Source: JABDMH01 sp965222645 | GTDB taxonomy: Bacteria > Bacteroidota > Bacteroidia > Chitinophagales > Saprospiraceae | Reading direction: 5' to 3' | NCBI GenBank assembly: GCA_965222645.1 | Contig: OZ244968.1 | Coordinates: forward strand, 4,278,001 to 4,342,000 | DNA length: 64,000 nucleotides | Shown: positions 9,170 to 19,100 of the stretch, piece by piece | Position numbering within the stretch: the stretch's first letter is position 1 | Layout: the number at the start of each line of letters is the position of its first letter | Program-made: the position numbers and the translations under genes | Notes under the pieces: generated by a model | What the model saw: the letters and a program-made list of their open reading frames with translations, nothing else | What the model was told of the DNA's origin: nothing | The model's database searches: none

Positions 9170-9182
9170 CTTTAGAACTTCT

Positions 9183-10712
9183 TTACTTCACAAGATTTTC
9201 CAGAAAAAGGAGATGATCAACATTTTGTTGCCAATCAGAACCTGTTTTTTCTGGCACAATACCGGGCCCAAGTACAAATGACCCCAGAACAATATCGATG
9301 TCATCATCCCTATCAATATCTCCGATATCAGAGACCAACCATCTACCTTTTGAGGACAGGGGGATTTTCCAAGATTCGAATTGAAGATTTCCGTGATGCT
9401 CCCAATAGATGATTGCCTGATGAGAACTATCCGTGAAATCTGAATAAAATGCATGTGTCACCATATCCATATCCCCATCTTGATCAAAATCCTCTGCATG
9501 TACCTTAGTAACGCCATGCATGGGAATAAATCGCTCCTCAATAAATCGATCTTGAGTGTTTGTAAAGATTCGAATTCCGTGATAAGGCTTGAGCGTAATT
9601 GTGTAATCACTATTATCTCCCTGAGCAATTACAAGATCCTTGTCACCATCACCATCTATATCAACAAACTGAAAATCACATGAACCCCTCAGGGGATTAA
9701 ACCGCAACAACACCTTTTCCTCAAAGGCACTTCCGGTATTCACGAAGATACTCACCCGTTCGTCACCCTGAGCAAACAATGTCAGAATATCGGAATCATT
9801 ATCTAAATCCCAATCCAATATTTGCATTTTTATTGGGCCAGTTGTGCCAGATATTAGATGTTTATGGTAGCCATTACTCTGATAATCATACCAGGCCAGG
9901 TCACCAGTGTGGTTTCCAAAACTAGCCACAACTAGATCTATTTGGCCATCACTATTTAGATCTGCCATTTCTGTCTGCACTGGCCTTACCAGCTCTTTGA
10001 GTATAGGACTACGACTGGACAAGGTGGAGATGTCTGTGCTTTCAATACTACCAGCACGCTGATCATTCTTATCCAAAAATCCGATTTGAGTCATGATCAG
10101 ATTACCAGTGGGGGTTCTTGTGATATCAACTACAGGAGAGTAAGTCTGAGTGATCATATCAAGATCAAAAGTCTGATCAAGTCTTACGAGTTGACCATTC
10201 AGGTCTCCTACATAAAATTTCTGGTCTGTTTTATCAAACTCTACCAAAGTCACCACTGGGAACCCACCCATTTTAAATGGGATGATTGCCGGTCTGAATA
10301 TTTCACTGTCATGCATACACGGCGCTTCAATCTGCACCAGAGTGTCTGGCGCATTATTCAAATAATAAGAAACCAATTTTTGCCACAAGGTGTCACTAAG
10401 TTCGGGTCTTTCACTAAAGACTTTAGCTTGTTGAATATAAAATGTTTCTTCAAGCATCTTGCCATTGTAGGGATCCACATTCGTATTAATTCCCAATCGG
10501 CGACCCATATTAGGCAGTACTTTTCTCCAGGAAGCTTTGGGCAGTAGACTTGGTGGAGTGAAGTCATGGCATCTGCTGCAGAAATGCTCGGCTAAATCGT
10601 TACTGCTCCAGTCTTGGAAATCATCTATTTTTTTGTCTGATTGCTCATCTTGACAAGAAAAGAAGCAACATAACACAAACAAATATGAGTTCAGCAAGGA
10701 CCTCTTGGTCAT
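9183..10712 (-). CDS. Lipoprotein with heme c motif and FG-GAP/VCBS repeats
   Basis: 509 residues. A lipobox FFSC (Cys20) is followed by a single c-type heme motif C-S-R-C-H (Cys45-His49) in a short cytochrome-like region. The rest is built from FG-GAP/VCBS repeats, each with a calcium-loop type D-x-[ND]-x-D-G/D-x-x-D: DLNSDGQIDLVV, DWDLDNDSDILT, DIDGDGDKDLVI, DFDQDGDMDMVT and DIDRDDDIDIVL. This suggests a surface or periplasmic beta-propeller with an attached redox site. Its ATG overlaps the end of the preceding 1182-residue VCBS gene by 4 bp (10709-10712), so translation is likely coupled and the products may work together. The role of the heme is unknown. Confidence 0.85.
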   Translation of the reverse strand: MTKRSLLNSYLFVLCCFFSCQDEQSDKKIDDFQDWSSNDLAEHFCSRCHDFTPPSLLPKASWRKVLPNMGRRLGINTNVDPYNGKMLEETFYIQQAKVFSERPELSDTLWQKLVSYYLNNAPDTLVQIEAPCMHDSEIFRPAIIPFKMGGFPVVTLVEFDKTDQKFYVGDLNGQLVRLDQTFDLDMITQTYSPVVDITRTPTGNLIMTQIGFLDKNDQRAGSIESTDISTLSSRSPILKELVRPVQTEMADLNSDGQIDLVVASFGNHTGDLAWYDYQSNGYHKHLISGTTGPIKMQILDWDLDNDSDILTLFAQGDERVSIFVNTGSAFEEKVLLRFNPLRGSCDFQFVDIDGDGDKDLVIAQGDNSDYTITLKPYHGIRIFTNTQDRFIEERFIPMHGVTKVHAEDFDQDGDMDMVTHAFYSDFTDSSHQAIIYWEHHGNLQFESWKIPLSSKGRWLVSDIGDIDRDDDIDIVLGSFVLGPGIVPEKTGSDWQQNVDHLLFLENLVK

Positions 10713-13700
10713 GGGACGGTACCAATTATGTTTTCGTGGAAATCTAAAAATGAAATCTTAGCTGTGCTTTCCGAAACAAAAAGATAGCGACTAGATTGAG
10801 ATTGAAAGGAGTTTCCCAGATAAAATTCACGCACTTCAGATCTGCCATCATGGTAATCTATTAGACATTTTACAATTTCATTACCAACAGGATAGATATA
10901 TTTCGGACTGGAGGTTAGAGTGAATGCTTTCAGTAAGTCATTATTTTGGGAAGCAACCATTAAGGGAATACCATCAAGATTTAATACGATCAAACTTTTG
11001 GCATCGCCTGGTACATAAAAGTTGCTCTGATCGAGTGGTAATGGGACTAAATCTCCCTTTTTATTATTTGTCAAGACCAAGCCTACAAGCGCATCTGCCC
11101 TGCCCTGCTGTACTTCCATGCCAAAATCGTTACCAACCAGGATTATGTCGGGATATTTATCACCATTGACATCAAAAGGCAATATGGCAAATATGGGCGC
11201 AAATTGAGCTTCAACTGGCAATGGATGAACTTTAAAATGTTCTCCATCTAAATTTTCAATCCACGAGGTTTTCATCCAGTTACTTTCTAAAATCAATGCA
11301 TCGTCCATTTCACCACCCTCAAACATGTCTGGCACAGTGGCCTCGCCAAATTCTGCAAATGTGTTTATTCGTTTTCTAATTCCCACAAACTGATTTATTA
11401 CGTCCTGACGTGGATGATATAAATATTCGTGTTTTGCTCCCAAGCTATCGAGCCAGTAACATGAGATAAGAGGATCAAGACTGCCATTTTGATCGAGATC
11501 TTTTCCATAGATTCGCAATGGCTCTTCGGCACTACATTTGAAATAAATGTTTTCCCCATAATTTCCGGCAACGTAGTCGATGTCACCATCCAGATCCAGA
11601 TCTGTAGCGGCTAGGCTGTTCCACCACCCTTTATAGTCCTTAAGACCACTCGTTTCTGTAATCTCCCGGAAAGAACCATCAGTATTTTTAAAAATCCTAA
11701 TGGGGCCCCATTCTCCAGCTAAGATGAGATCGGGCCAAAAGTCATTGTTGAAATCCGTAAAAAGTGCATCGCTGATAAGACCTGGATAGGCTAAACCCTC
11801 TCCAACTTCACTCGTGACATCAACAAATCTCACGTTACCTTTTGCGCTCTCGTTTCTCAAAATGTAGCTCCGATCAGAAGTCGGATAAGCCCGTGGCATC
11901 ACTCTGCTGCCTACAAACAAATCAAGATCGCCATCCCTATCAATATCTGCAGATTTTACGCATGAACTATTTGAGCGCATGGTGGGAAGACTTCCTTTTG
12001 AGTGGGAAAAGTTACCTTCTCCATCATTAAGGAAAAGTTTGTCTTGATAAAGAGGATCACCTGGAGCAAACTGACCACCTCCGCGAACAATAATTAGATC
12101 TAAATCTCCGTCATTGTCTGCATCAAACAGTAAAGTACCTGCATCCTCTTCTTCTTTTTGCTCTCCCTTGTAATTCACTTCATGTCTGTCAAATGATCCG
12201 GCTGCATTTTGCATGTACCACAGTTCGCTTGCTCGTCGACCAGAACCAATAAACAGGTCCTCTAAGCCATCGTTATTGACATCACCGCAAGCAAGACTAG
12301 GTCCAAACTGTGAGAATTTATGGGGAAGAGTACGTTGGAAATTAAAGTCGATAAAATCAATGTCTCTGTCTCGGTGTGTAAGGTTATATTTTTTAGAGAC
12401 TTCTTTAAATAATACAGTAGGGGAAGTGGGTTTACTTTTATCCTTAATATTCTCGTACTCGACAACTAGCAGTTGATTGGAATTAATGTCCATTAATTTT
12501 TGCCTCATTCCCCCCGGCCATGTTATTTCTATGGAGTCTACAACATCTTGCGAGCCGAGACCAAAATGTGTTGTATTTTCAGATTTTGACAGATATCCCC
12601 TGCCTGAAGCAATTGTGATTTTTTGGGTCATGTCTTGACAATAAATCTGTACTGAGGATCCAAAAGCATCCGGATTTTTTGGAGGGCCAATTAATTTTAA
12701 GCGTAAATAGTTTTTTTCACTACGGTCATTTAATTTATTTTCAAATAAGAAGGCAGGATCATCGATATTGTTTACTACAAGATCTAGATCTCCATCGCCG
12801 TCTAGATCTCCATAAGCAGCTCCATTAGAAAAAGATGGCTGGTCGATGCCCCATGTCTTGGTTACATTCTCGAAAGTTAAGTCACCATTATTTCTGAATA
12901 GGAAATTCGGTGATTTAACCTCAGGGATTGCAGCAAATAATTGTTCTTTACTGACTAGTCTGCTAGCAAAGGCTCGAAAATCAGCAAAATCACGATCTGT
13001 GACGTCTTTTGGGAATCCATTGGCAATAAATAAATCCTGCCAACCGTCAGAATCAAAATCAGCCATAAGGGTGGCCCAACTCCAGTCAGTTTCTTGAACT
13101 TCTGCAAGTATTCCAATTTCGGCAAAAATAGGCAATTGTGTCTCAGGGTTCCTGCCAACATTGAGCTGAAGTGTATTACGGGTATACTGGTATTCGTAGT
13201 TGTATTGGCGAGTAAGAATTTGATTTTGGTAATTACTTGCTCCTTGAAATAGCTTTTTCCTCTTATTGTAGTAGGGTTGCATTTCGCTGGTGATCATATC
13301 CAGCTTCCCATCATTATTAATATCACCAGCATCACAACCCATTGCGGAAAGACTAAAATGTTTGAACAGTTTCCCAGCTTGATTGGTAAACGTCCCGTTC
13401 CTATTATTTAAAAAAATAAGATCATTACTTTCATAGTCATTTGCGACATAAATATCCAGCCATCCATCTTCATCAAAATCCAAAACCATGGTGCTGTGGC
13501 TATATCCATCCTGTAAAATACCAGCCTGGATGGATACATCTGTAAAGGTGGGATGCCCCTTGTCATCATCCCAATTGTTTTGATAGAGAATATCGCGATT
13601 TGCAGCTCTGCCATCATTACTAAGCGTTATAAACTGATTGGGATATTCGTCCTCAATAAGATTGACTCCAATAAACAAATCTAGATCTTCGTCATTATCG

Positions 13701-14257
13701 TAATCAAAGAATTGTGCATGGGAAGAATGACTTGTATCTGCTATTCCATAGATCCCAGCTTGCTCTATAAACTTTGGATGATCCAGATTGCTATTCCCCT
13801 GATTTATGTACAACAGATTTCTACGGTGTTGAGGATTCTTCTGGAGGGTGTTGCAGATGTAAATGTCGGCCAATCCGTCCAAATTAATGTCCAAAATATT
13901 GACTCCCGATGACCATAGAATTGAATCGGGTTTTGAGACACCGGCACTTTCGGTGACATCTTCAAATGTCAAGTTTCCGCGGTTGATATATAACCGGTTG
14001 TCCACTTGGTTGCCTGTAAAAAATAAATCATCGAGACCATCGCCATTGAGATCGCCGATAGCAACCCCGGCGCCATTATATACGAATTCGTTTTCGAGTA
14101 TGTTAAGGGAATCATTTTCTGTGATTTCATTGGTGAAGTCGAGACCTGATCTTGTCGATTTAACTGGTTCGAATAGCGTTCTTTTTCTCTTTGTACAAGA
14201 GGTAACGATCACTAGAAAAAGCAAAACGAAGGTACTAATAGATTTGATGCCATTCAC
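10709..14257 (-). CDS. Large VCBS/FG-GAP lipoprotein with ASPIC/UnbV domain
   Basis: 1182 residues with lipobox IVTSC (Cys21). The N-terminal half is an FG-GAP/VCBS propeller (IGDLNGDGLDDLFF, NILDINLDGLADIY, FDYDNDEDLDLFI, LDFDEDGWLDIYV, GDINNDGKLDMIT). It is followed near residues 545-600 by the ASPIC/UnbV block (FGLGSQDVVDSIEITWPGG). A second propeller-like set follows (CGDVNNDGLEDLFIGSG, FDADNDGDLDLIIV, ADIDRDGDLDLFVGS). Proteins of this layout occur next to SusC/SusD pairs in Bacteroidota and are thought to bind ligands at the cell surface; no enzymatic residues are evident. It follows susD-like 14332-16086 but a terminator hairpin lies between, so its expression may be reduced or separate. 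Confidence 0.88.
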   Translation of the reverse strand: MNGIKSISTFVLLFLVIVTSCTKRKRTLFEPVKSTRSGLDFTNEITENDSLNILENEFVYNGAGVAIGDLNGDGLDDLFFTGNQVDNRLYINRGNLTFEDVTESAGVSKPDSILWSSGVNILDINLDGLADIYICNTLQKNPQHRRNLLYINQGNSNLDHPKFIEQAGIYGIADTSHSSHAQFFDYDNDEDLDLFIGVNLIEDEYPNQFITLSNDGRAANRDILYQNNWDDDKGHPTFTDVSIQAGILQDGYSHSTMVLDFDEDGWLDIYVANDYESNDLIFLNNRNGTFTNQAGKLFKHFSLSAMGCDAGDINNDGKLDMITSEMQPYYNKRKKLFQGASNYQNQILTRQYNYEYQYTRNTLQLNVGRNPETQLPIFAEIGILAEVQETDWSWATLMADFDSDGWQDLFIANGFPKDVTDRDFADFRAFASRLVSKEQLFAAIPEVKSPNFLFRNNGDLTFENVTKTWGIDQPSFSNGAAYGDLDGDGDLDLVVNNIDDPAFLFENKLNDRSEKNYLRLKLIGPPKNPDAFGSSVQIYCQDMTQKITIASGRGYLSKSENTTHFGLGSQDVVDSIEITWPGGMRQKLMDINSNQLLVVEYENIKDKSKPTSPTVLFKEVSKKYNLTHRDRDIDFIDFNFQRTLPHKFSQFGPSLACGDVNNDGLEDLFIGSGRRASELWYMQNAAGSFDRHEVNYKGEQKEEEDAGTLLFDADNDGDLDLIIVRGGGQFAPGDPLYQDKLFLNDGEGNFSHSKGSLPTMRSNSSCVKSADIDRDGDLDLFVGSRVMPRAYPTSDRSYILRNESAKGNVRFVDVTSEVGEGLAYPGLISDALFTDFNNDFWPDLILAGEWGPIRIFKNTDGSFREITETSGLKDYKGWWNSLAATDLDLDGDIDYVAGNYGENIYFKCSAEEPLRIYGKDLDQNGSLDPLISCYWLDSLGAKHEYLYHPRQDVINQFVGIRKRINTFAEFGEATVPDMFEGGEMDDALILESNWMKTSWIENLDGEHFKVHPLPVEAQFAPIFAILPFDVNGDKYPDIILVGNDFGMEVQQGRADALVGLVLTNNKKGDLVPLPLDQSNFYVPGDAKSLIVLNLDGIPLMVASQNNDLLKAFTLTSSPKYIYPVGNEIVKCLIDYHDGRSEVREFYLGNSFQSQSSRYLFVSESTAKISFLDFHENIIGTVP

Positions 14258-14282
14258 GACTTAAAAGTAAGAATCAAATAAA

Positions 14283-14308
14283 AAAGGACAACCAAAAGGC
14301 TGTCCTTT
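14283..14308 (-). terminator. Intrinsic terminator between the SusD gene and the VCBS gene
   Basis: AAAGGACA (14283-14290) pairs with TGTCCTTT (14301-14308); on the minus strand the stem is followed by TTTTTTATTT. It sits 24 bp past the SusD stop codon and 26 bp before the next start codon, so it may end the SusC-SusD transcript or set a lower level for the two VCBS genes. Confidence 0.75.
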
Positions 14309-14331
14309 AGTAAGTCTAGAATTTACTAGAA

Positions 14332-16086
14332 TCAATATCCCGGATTTTGACTGAGTACATCTGAACCCTGAATATCAATTTGTGTCTGCGGAATGGGATA
14401 GTATTCGTTCTTGCCTGCCGTAAATGTAGCACCACCAAATTTGGTTACAAGCAATTTCGATTCATAAGTAAGGTAGGCGTTGAGATAATCAGCGGCGATA
14501 CCCCAGCGTACTAAATCAAAGAACCGATGTCCTTCCCCAGAGAGTTCGAGTTTTCGCTCCATGCGCAAGGCCTCAGTTGCATGCGCTTTGTCTGTAAAGG
14601 ATGGATACTCGCTAATTACATAATTAGCTGCATTCGAACCATCTGGATTCTTGACCCATGTAGCTTCGTTAGCCGCTCTTCGTCTTACCATATTGATATA
14701 TTCTAATGCCTGGTCAAGTGATCCAACCTCGATCTCCGCTTCGGCCGCCATAAGCAATACATCTGCAAAACGGATGATCGTGTAATTCATCGTGGCGTAC
14801 CCACGGGTCCAGGAACTACCGTCAGTAAAACTATTTTCCTGTGACTTATAATAGATATACTTTTTGGGAGAATACGGTCCGGCATATGGTTGATTCCGAA
14901 TCCAAGCCTTTCCGGGATGGGCAATCCAATCGAGATAGGGAATACCCCTTCTGCCGATCGAGTGATCAATCCTTGGATCGAGATTGCCTGCATCGGGTGT
15001 AAACGGATCACTTGCTTCCACACCATAATCATGTACTAGCTCATTTCCCGGATCATTGTAAGATCCATCCAATAAGGGCAATCCATCAGAGCCGGTACGG
15101 AAGGAATTTGCCAATTCAAAACTAGGCTGATTAAAGCCACAACAGTTTCCAGGTCCGTCAGGTCCAGTATTATAAGGATAATTCAAATCGTCAAAGTAAT
15201 TGGCGTTTTGAGTACTTCCAGAATTGTTTGCCGACTCCACATCAAAAACTGCCTCTGAGTGGTTGTCATTCTCTGCATTGTAGATCTGTGAATAATTTTC
15301 CACGAGTGCATATTTCAAACCATTTGTTGTAACACCATTGGCAATCACATTATCGAACCAAGTCTTCGCCTCCGCAAATTTGCCTTGAAATAATTTTGCT
15401 TTTCCCATATACGCTCCGGCCGCCCATTTATTGACTCGGCCAGCTTGTCCCATAGTTTCTGGCAGGTTATCAAACGCAAATTGAAAATCTGCTTCTATCT
15501 TATCCCAGACGGGACCTGAATTGGCTACACCAGGAATATCTACAGCCTCTACGGCCTCATCTATAAAGGGAATCTTGTTGTAGTGCTTTTGCAAATCAAA
15601 ATAAAAATGACCTCGCAGTAACCTTGCTTCAGCTGAGATACGAGCGGCATCACCTCCGCTCACATCAGTTGCCTCTGCTAAGAGTCTTAGTACCGTGTTA
15701 CACCGACTTATTCCCTCATAACGCCCGCGCCAAAATGTGTTTAGATCCCCCTGTGTAGGATCAGTCTCATAACGCTGTACTGGGTTTATTGAGCTGTAAT
15801 CACCTGGATCTGTGCCTTTATTGGCTTCTCCGCCACAAATTGTTCCTGTGATCCAGTGATTGGGCCCCTCAAAACGATTACCAAAGACTCCATTTAGAGC
15901 GGAATAGGCACCTACAAGCACGCCTTCTATACCGGCTTTCGTCGCCAGTTGAGCGTTGGATAATGAACCTGTAGGTAACACCTCAAGAAATTCATCTTTG
16001 CAGGAAACTGTCAGTAACATGACAACCGATAGTGTAAAAGATATTCGCTTGATAAAATCTAGATTTTTCATATTTTCAGAATTCAA
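14332..16086 (-). CDS. RagB/SusD family nutrient-uptake outer-membrane lipoprotein
   Basis: 584 residues with lipobox LTVSC (Cys29). It has the SusD-like N-terminal block DEFLEVLPTGSLSN, TPR-like helices (ARLLRGHFYFDLQKHY, WAAGAYMGKAKLFQGKF) and the typical C-terminal block TIIRFADVLLMAAEAEIEVG...YINMVRRRA, then RMERKLELSGEGHRFFDLVRWG. SusD proteins sit on the outer surface and capture glycan or peptide ligands for their SusC partner. The stop of the upstream SusC gene is only 18 bp away, so the two are co-transcribed. An internal ATG at codon 6 is an alternative start. Confidence 0.95.
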   Translation of the reverse strand: MNSENMKNLDFIKRISFTLSVVMLLTVSCKDEFLEVLPTGSLSNAQLATKAGIEGVLVGAYSALNGVFGNRFEGPNHWITGTICGGEANKGTDPGDYSSINPVQRYETDPTQGDLNTFWRGRYEGISRCNTVLRLLAEATDVSGGDAARISAEARLLRGHFYFDLQKHYNKIPFIDEAVEAVDIPGVANSGPVWDKIEADFQFAFDNLPETMGQAGRVNKWAAGAYMGKAKLFQGKFAEAKTWFDNVIANGVTTNGLKYALVENYSQIYNAENDNHSEAVFDVESANNSGSTQNANYFDDLNYPYNTGPDGPGNCCGFNQPSFELANSFRTGSDGLPLLDGSYNDPGNELVHDYGVEASDPFTPDAGNLDPRIDHSIGRRGIPYLDWIAHPGKAWIRNQPYAGPYSPKKYIYYKSQENSFTDGSSWTRGYATMNYTIIRFADVLLMAAEAEIEVGSLDQALEYINMVRRRAANEATWVKNPDGSNAANYVISEYPSFTDKAHATEALRMERKLELSGEGHRFFDLVRWGIAADYLNAYLTYESKLLVTKFGGATFTAGKNEYYPIPQTQIDIQGSDVLSQNPGY

Positions 16087-16104
16087 TTTTAGACTTGTTT
16101 TACA

Positions 16105-19100
16105 TTAAAATCCAAGGCCAATATTTAAAAGATAACTTGGAGTAACTGGATAATTTCCAACATCGATTCCAAACTGTGTATCCGCGTTACCTCCCACTCC
16201 TGGATCCAGCCCGGAGTATCCTGTCAATGTCCACAAATTTGTGGCCGATACTCCAATTTTTAAATTGGTCAGATTTAAACGATCTACAACGTTAGTTGGC
16301 AGATCGTAAGACAGACTCAACAACTGTAATCTTAGATACGACCCATCTTCCACATACCAACTGTTTTCAGCAGCACTTGTACTTAAATTTGAAGCACTTT
16401 CCCAAATTGGCACTTTTGCATTATTTCCTAACTCAGGTGTCCAACTATCGAATGCAGCTACACCTTTTGCAGATCCTTCGAATGTGCCAAAGAAATCAGT
16501 AAACCATTTAGTCTGGTGCCAAATATCATTGCCAAGAGATGTAAATAAATAAGTGGACAATGTCAGATTTTTGAAACTCAAATCAAACGTTGCACCGCCA
16601 GTGAAATCAGGGATCGGACTTCCAATGAATGTGCGATCGTCTGGTGTAATCGACCCGTCCCCATCAACATCCTCATATTTAAATCGTCCAAGTCCGGCTC
16701 CAGCCTGATCGCTGGCATCTACTTCTGCCTGAGAATTAAAGTATCCAATCACCTTGTATCCGAAGAATTCAGATAAACCCCGACCTATAGTATTTCTAAT
16801 GGGCCGGATACCTCGGTAGGAGGGATTGATACTTGCGATAAAGTCAATTCCCTCTACAAGAGAAGAAATCTCATTGTGCAAGAAGGAACCCGTCAAAGTG
16901 GCTTCATATCTCCACTCCGGAGAAAGATTGCCTCTATTTATTATACGCAGGTCTACACCCCTATTGAGCATACTTGCAACATTGACCGATGGAGCAGATG
17001 CATAGTTTCCTGTCACGCCAGGTAAAGGAATCTGAAATAGTAGATCGCGAGTATCCTTTTTCCACCAGTCAAAGTTTACTTCCAATTTGTCATTAAACAT
17101 AGATGCATCGAATCCGACATTAACCGTTTCACTAGTTTCCCATTTGGCATCGGGATTTCCAATTCGACTCTGAGCAAATCCCTCATCAACACCGCTGTTC
17201 TGCCCACCAATGGGATAGAATGTCCTGCCTCGATTGGAGTTGTAGAGCGAATATTGATTATTGGGATCAACATTGTTGGAATTTCCCATTTCACCCCAGC
17301 CCACTCTAAACTTCAAATCATTGAGCCATCCAATATTTTGCAAGAATGGCTCAGATGTTGCTCGCCATGCTGCAGAAACCGCTGGAAATACACCATACCG
17401 ATTATTGGCTCCAAATCTGGATGAACCGTCTCTTCGCAATACACCTGTGAGATAGTACTTTTCGTTAAAGTTGTAATCAATTTTTCCAAACATGGAGAAG
17501 AAATTTACTCCACTAAAGAGATTGCTACCCACTTGTGGGCTTTGAACCGTAGAAAGGTTTTGAAAATCCAGATCAGTAGAGAAAGGATTTATTCCAGATC
17601 CGCTAAAAAATCTTCCTTTGCCTGTATTTAGTGACTCGATTCCCCCCAATACTGTGATACCGTGATTACCAAATTGCCCTTGATAAGTGGCAGTGTTAGT
17701 AAAAACCCAACCAAAAACATATCCTCCACCCTCGGAGAAGGAGTTACTGTTTTGCGGTTCTGAATCTCCAAGGTATCGAAATCCATAATTCACAAAATTA
17801 GAGTTGTTGTATTGACCACCTATACTAGACTTAAGAGTTAATCCTTCTACAGGCTTGAAAAGCAAATAGAGGTTACCAAAACCATTGGCATTGTATCCCT
17901 TGTCAGATCCGTTGTTTCTCTCCAATCGTCTTACAGGATTTCGTGGATTGTTAAAACCCGCTGCCCTGGTGCTGGCATAACTGCCAAATTCGTCGTAAAC
18001 AGGAATGATTGTTGGCATCCGATAAGCGGACAAGACCTCGGATTCATCATCAGCAATTCCAATTCCGCCCTGACCTCCTTGCTGACCTCTTACGGACCGA
18101 TAAGTAAATTGTAAATTTTGACCCACACTCAAAGATGGAATTAGATCCCACTCTGAATTGGCACGGAATGAATATCGTGCAAATTCATTCTCCAAGAGAA
18201 TTCCCGATTGATTTTGTGCACCCAGTCCCAAATAATATCGACCGTTTTCTGTCCCTCCGCTAAAACCTAAACTGTGTCTATGTATAGGAGCTGTGCGAGT
18301 AATAGCATCGTACCAATTTGTACCTTCTAGATTGGGCTTGATTAGGAAGACATTAGCTGGATCAGCATCATAAGCTGCCTGGATTGCAGCCAAGTCCACG
18401 GAACCACGTACCCCATTTTCGCCATTGGCATGCAGATAATCTGGAAACGTCGGGGTAGCAGAAGTTCCGTATTGCGGATGGGTATATTGAACTTCTGTAC
18501 CATTGGCTCTAGCATTGTTTTCGTAGGCACGATGTGCCCAAGTGGCCATATCCTGGGGATTTAACATCTCCGGAGATCCAGAAACATTGGGATCTGTGAA
18601 TCCGATCATGCCATTATACGAAACTTCCATTTTTTGCTTTTCTCGAGATCCTTGTTTTGTAGCGATCACAATCACACCTGCTGCAGCTCTTGCGCCATAA
18701 ATCGAGGCGGCAGCTGCGTCCTTCAAGACTGTAGTACTTTCGATATCGTCAGGATTGAGAAAATCGGTTGATCCTACAGGCACACCATCCACTACGTAGA
18801 GAGGTTGGTTGCCTTCAAATGCCCCAAATCCTCGTACACGAATGATGCTTGAGGTTCCAGGTTGGCCATTAGTAATCACGGTTACTCCCGAGGCACGGCC
18901 TTGCAACTGCTGTTCCACATTTCCAGAAGGAATAACAGCAAGTTCTTTAGCCTTTACGGTTGAAACTGCACCAGTGGTTTGTCGTTTTGTCTCCACGGCA
19001 TAGCCTGTTACGACAATTTCGTCTATTAAAACACCCTGTTCCAGTTCTATGTTAAGTACATCCCCATCTCCTACAGTAACTTCCTGCGTGGAGTACCCCG

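Larger units (their letters stand above)
8553..9182 (+). ncRNA. Gene-free region with two plus-strand terminators; candidate structured RNA(s)
   Basis: No coding sequence here looks real. The plus strand holds two intrinsic terminators (8821-8849 and 9140-9169) with no plus-strand gene ahead of either. In between are CTACGACC (8653-8660) pairing with GGTCGTAG (8729-8736), CCCCGTGGGG near 8871-8880 and CTAACAC/GTGTTAG (9069-9075/9085-9091). This suits one or two untranslated RNAs of roughly 200-300 nt. I found no match to the conserved cores of RNase P RNA, tmRNA or 6S RNA. Ends and function are unknown. Confidence 0.4.
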
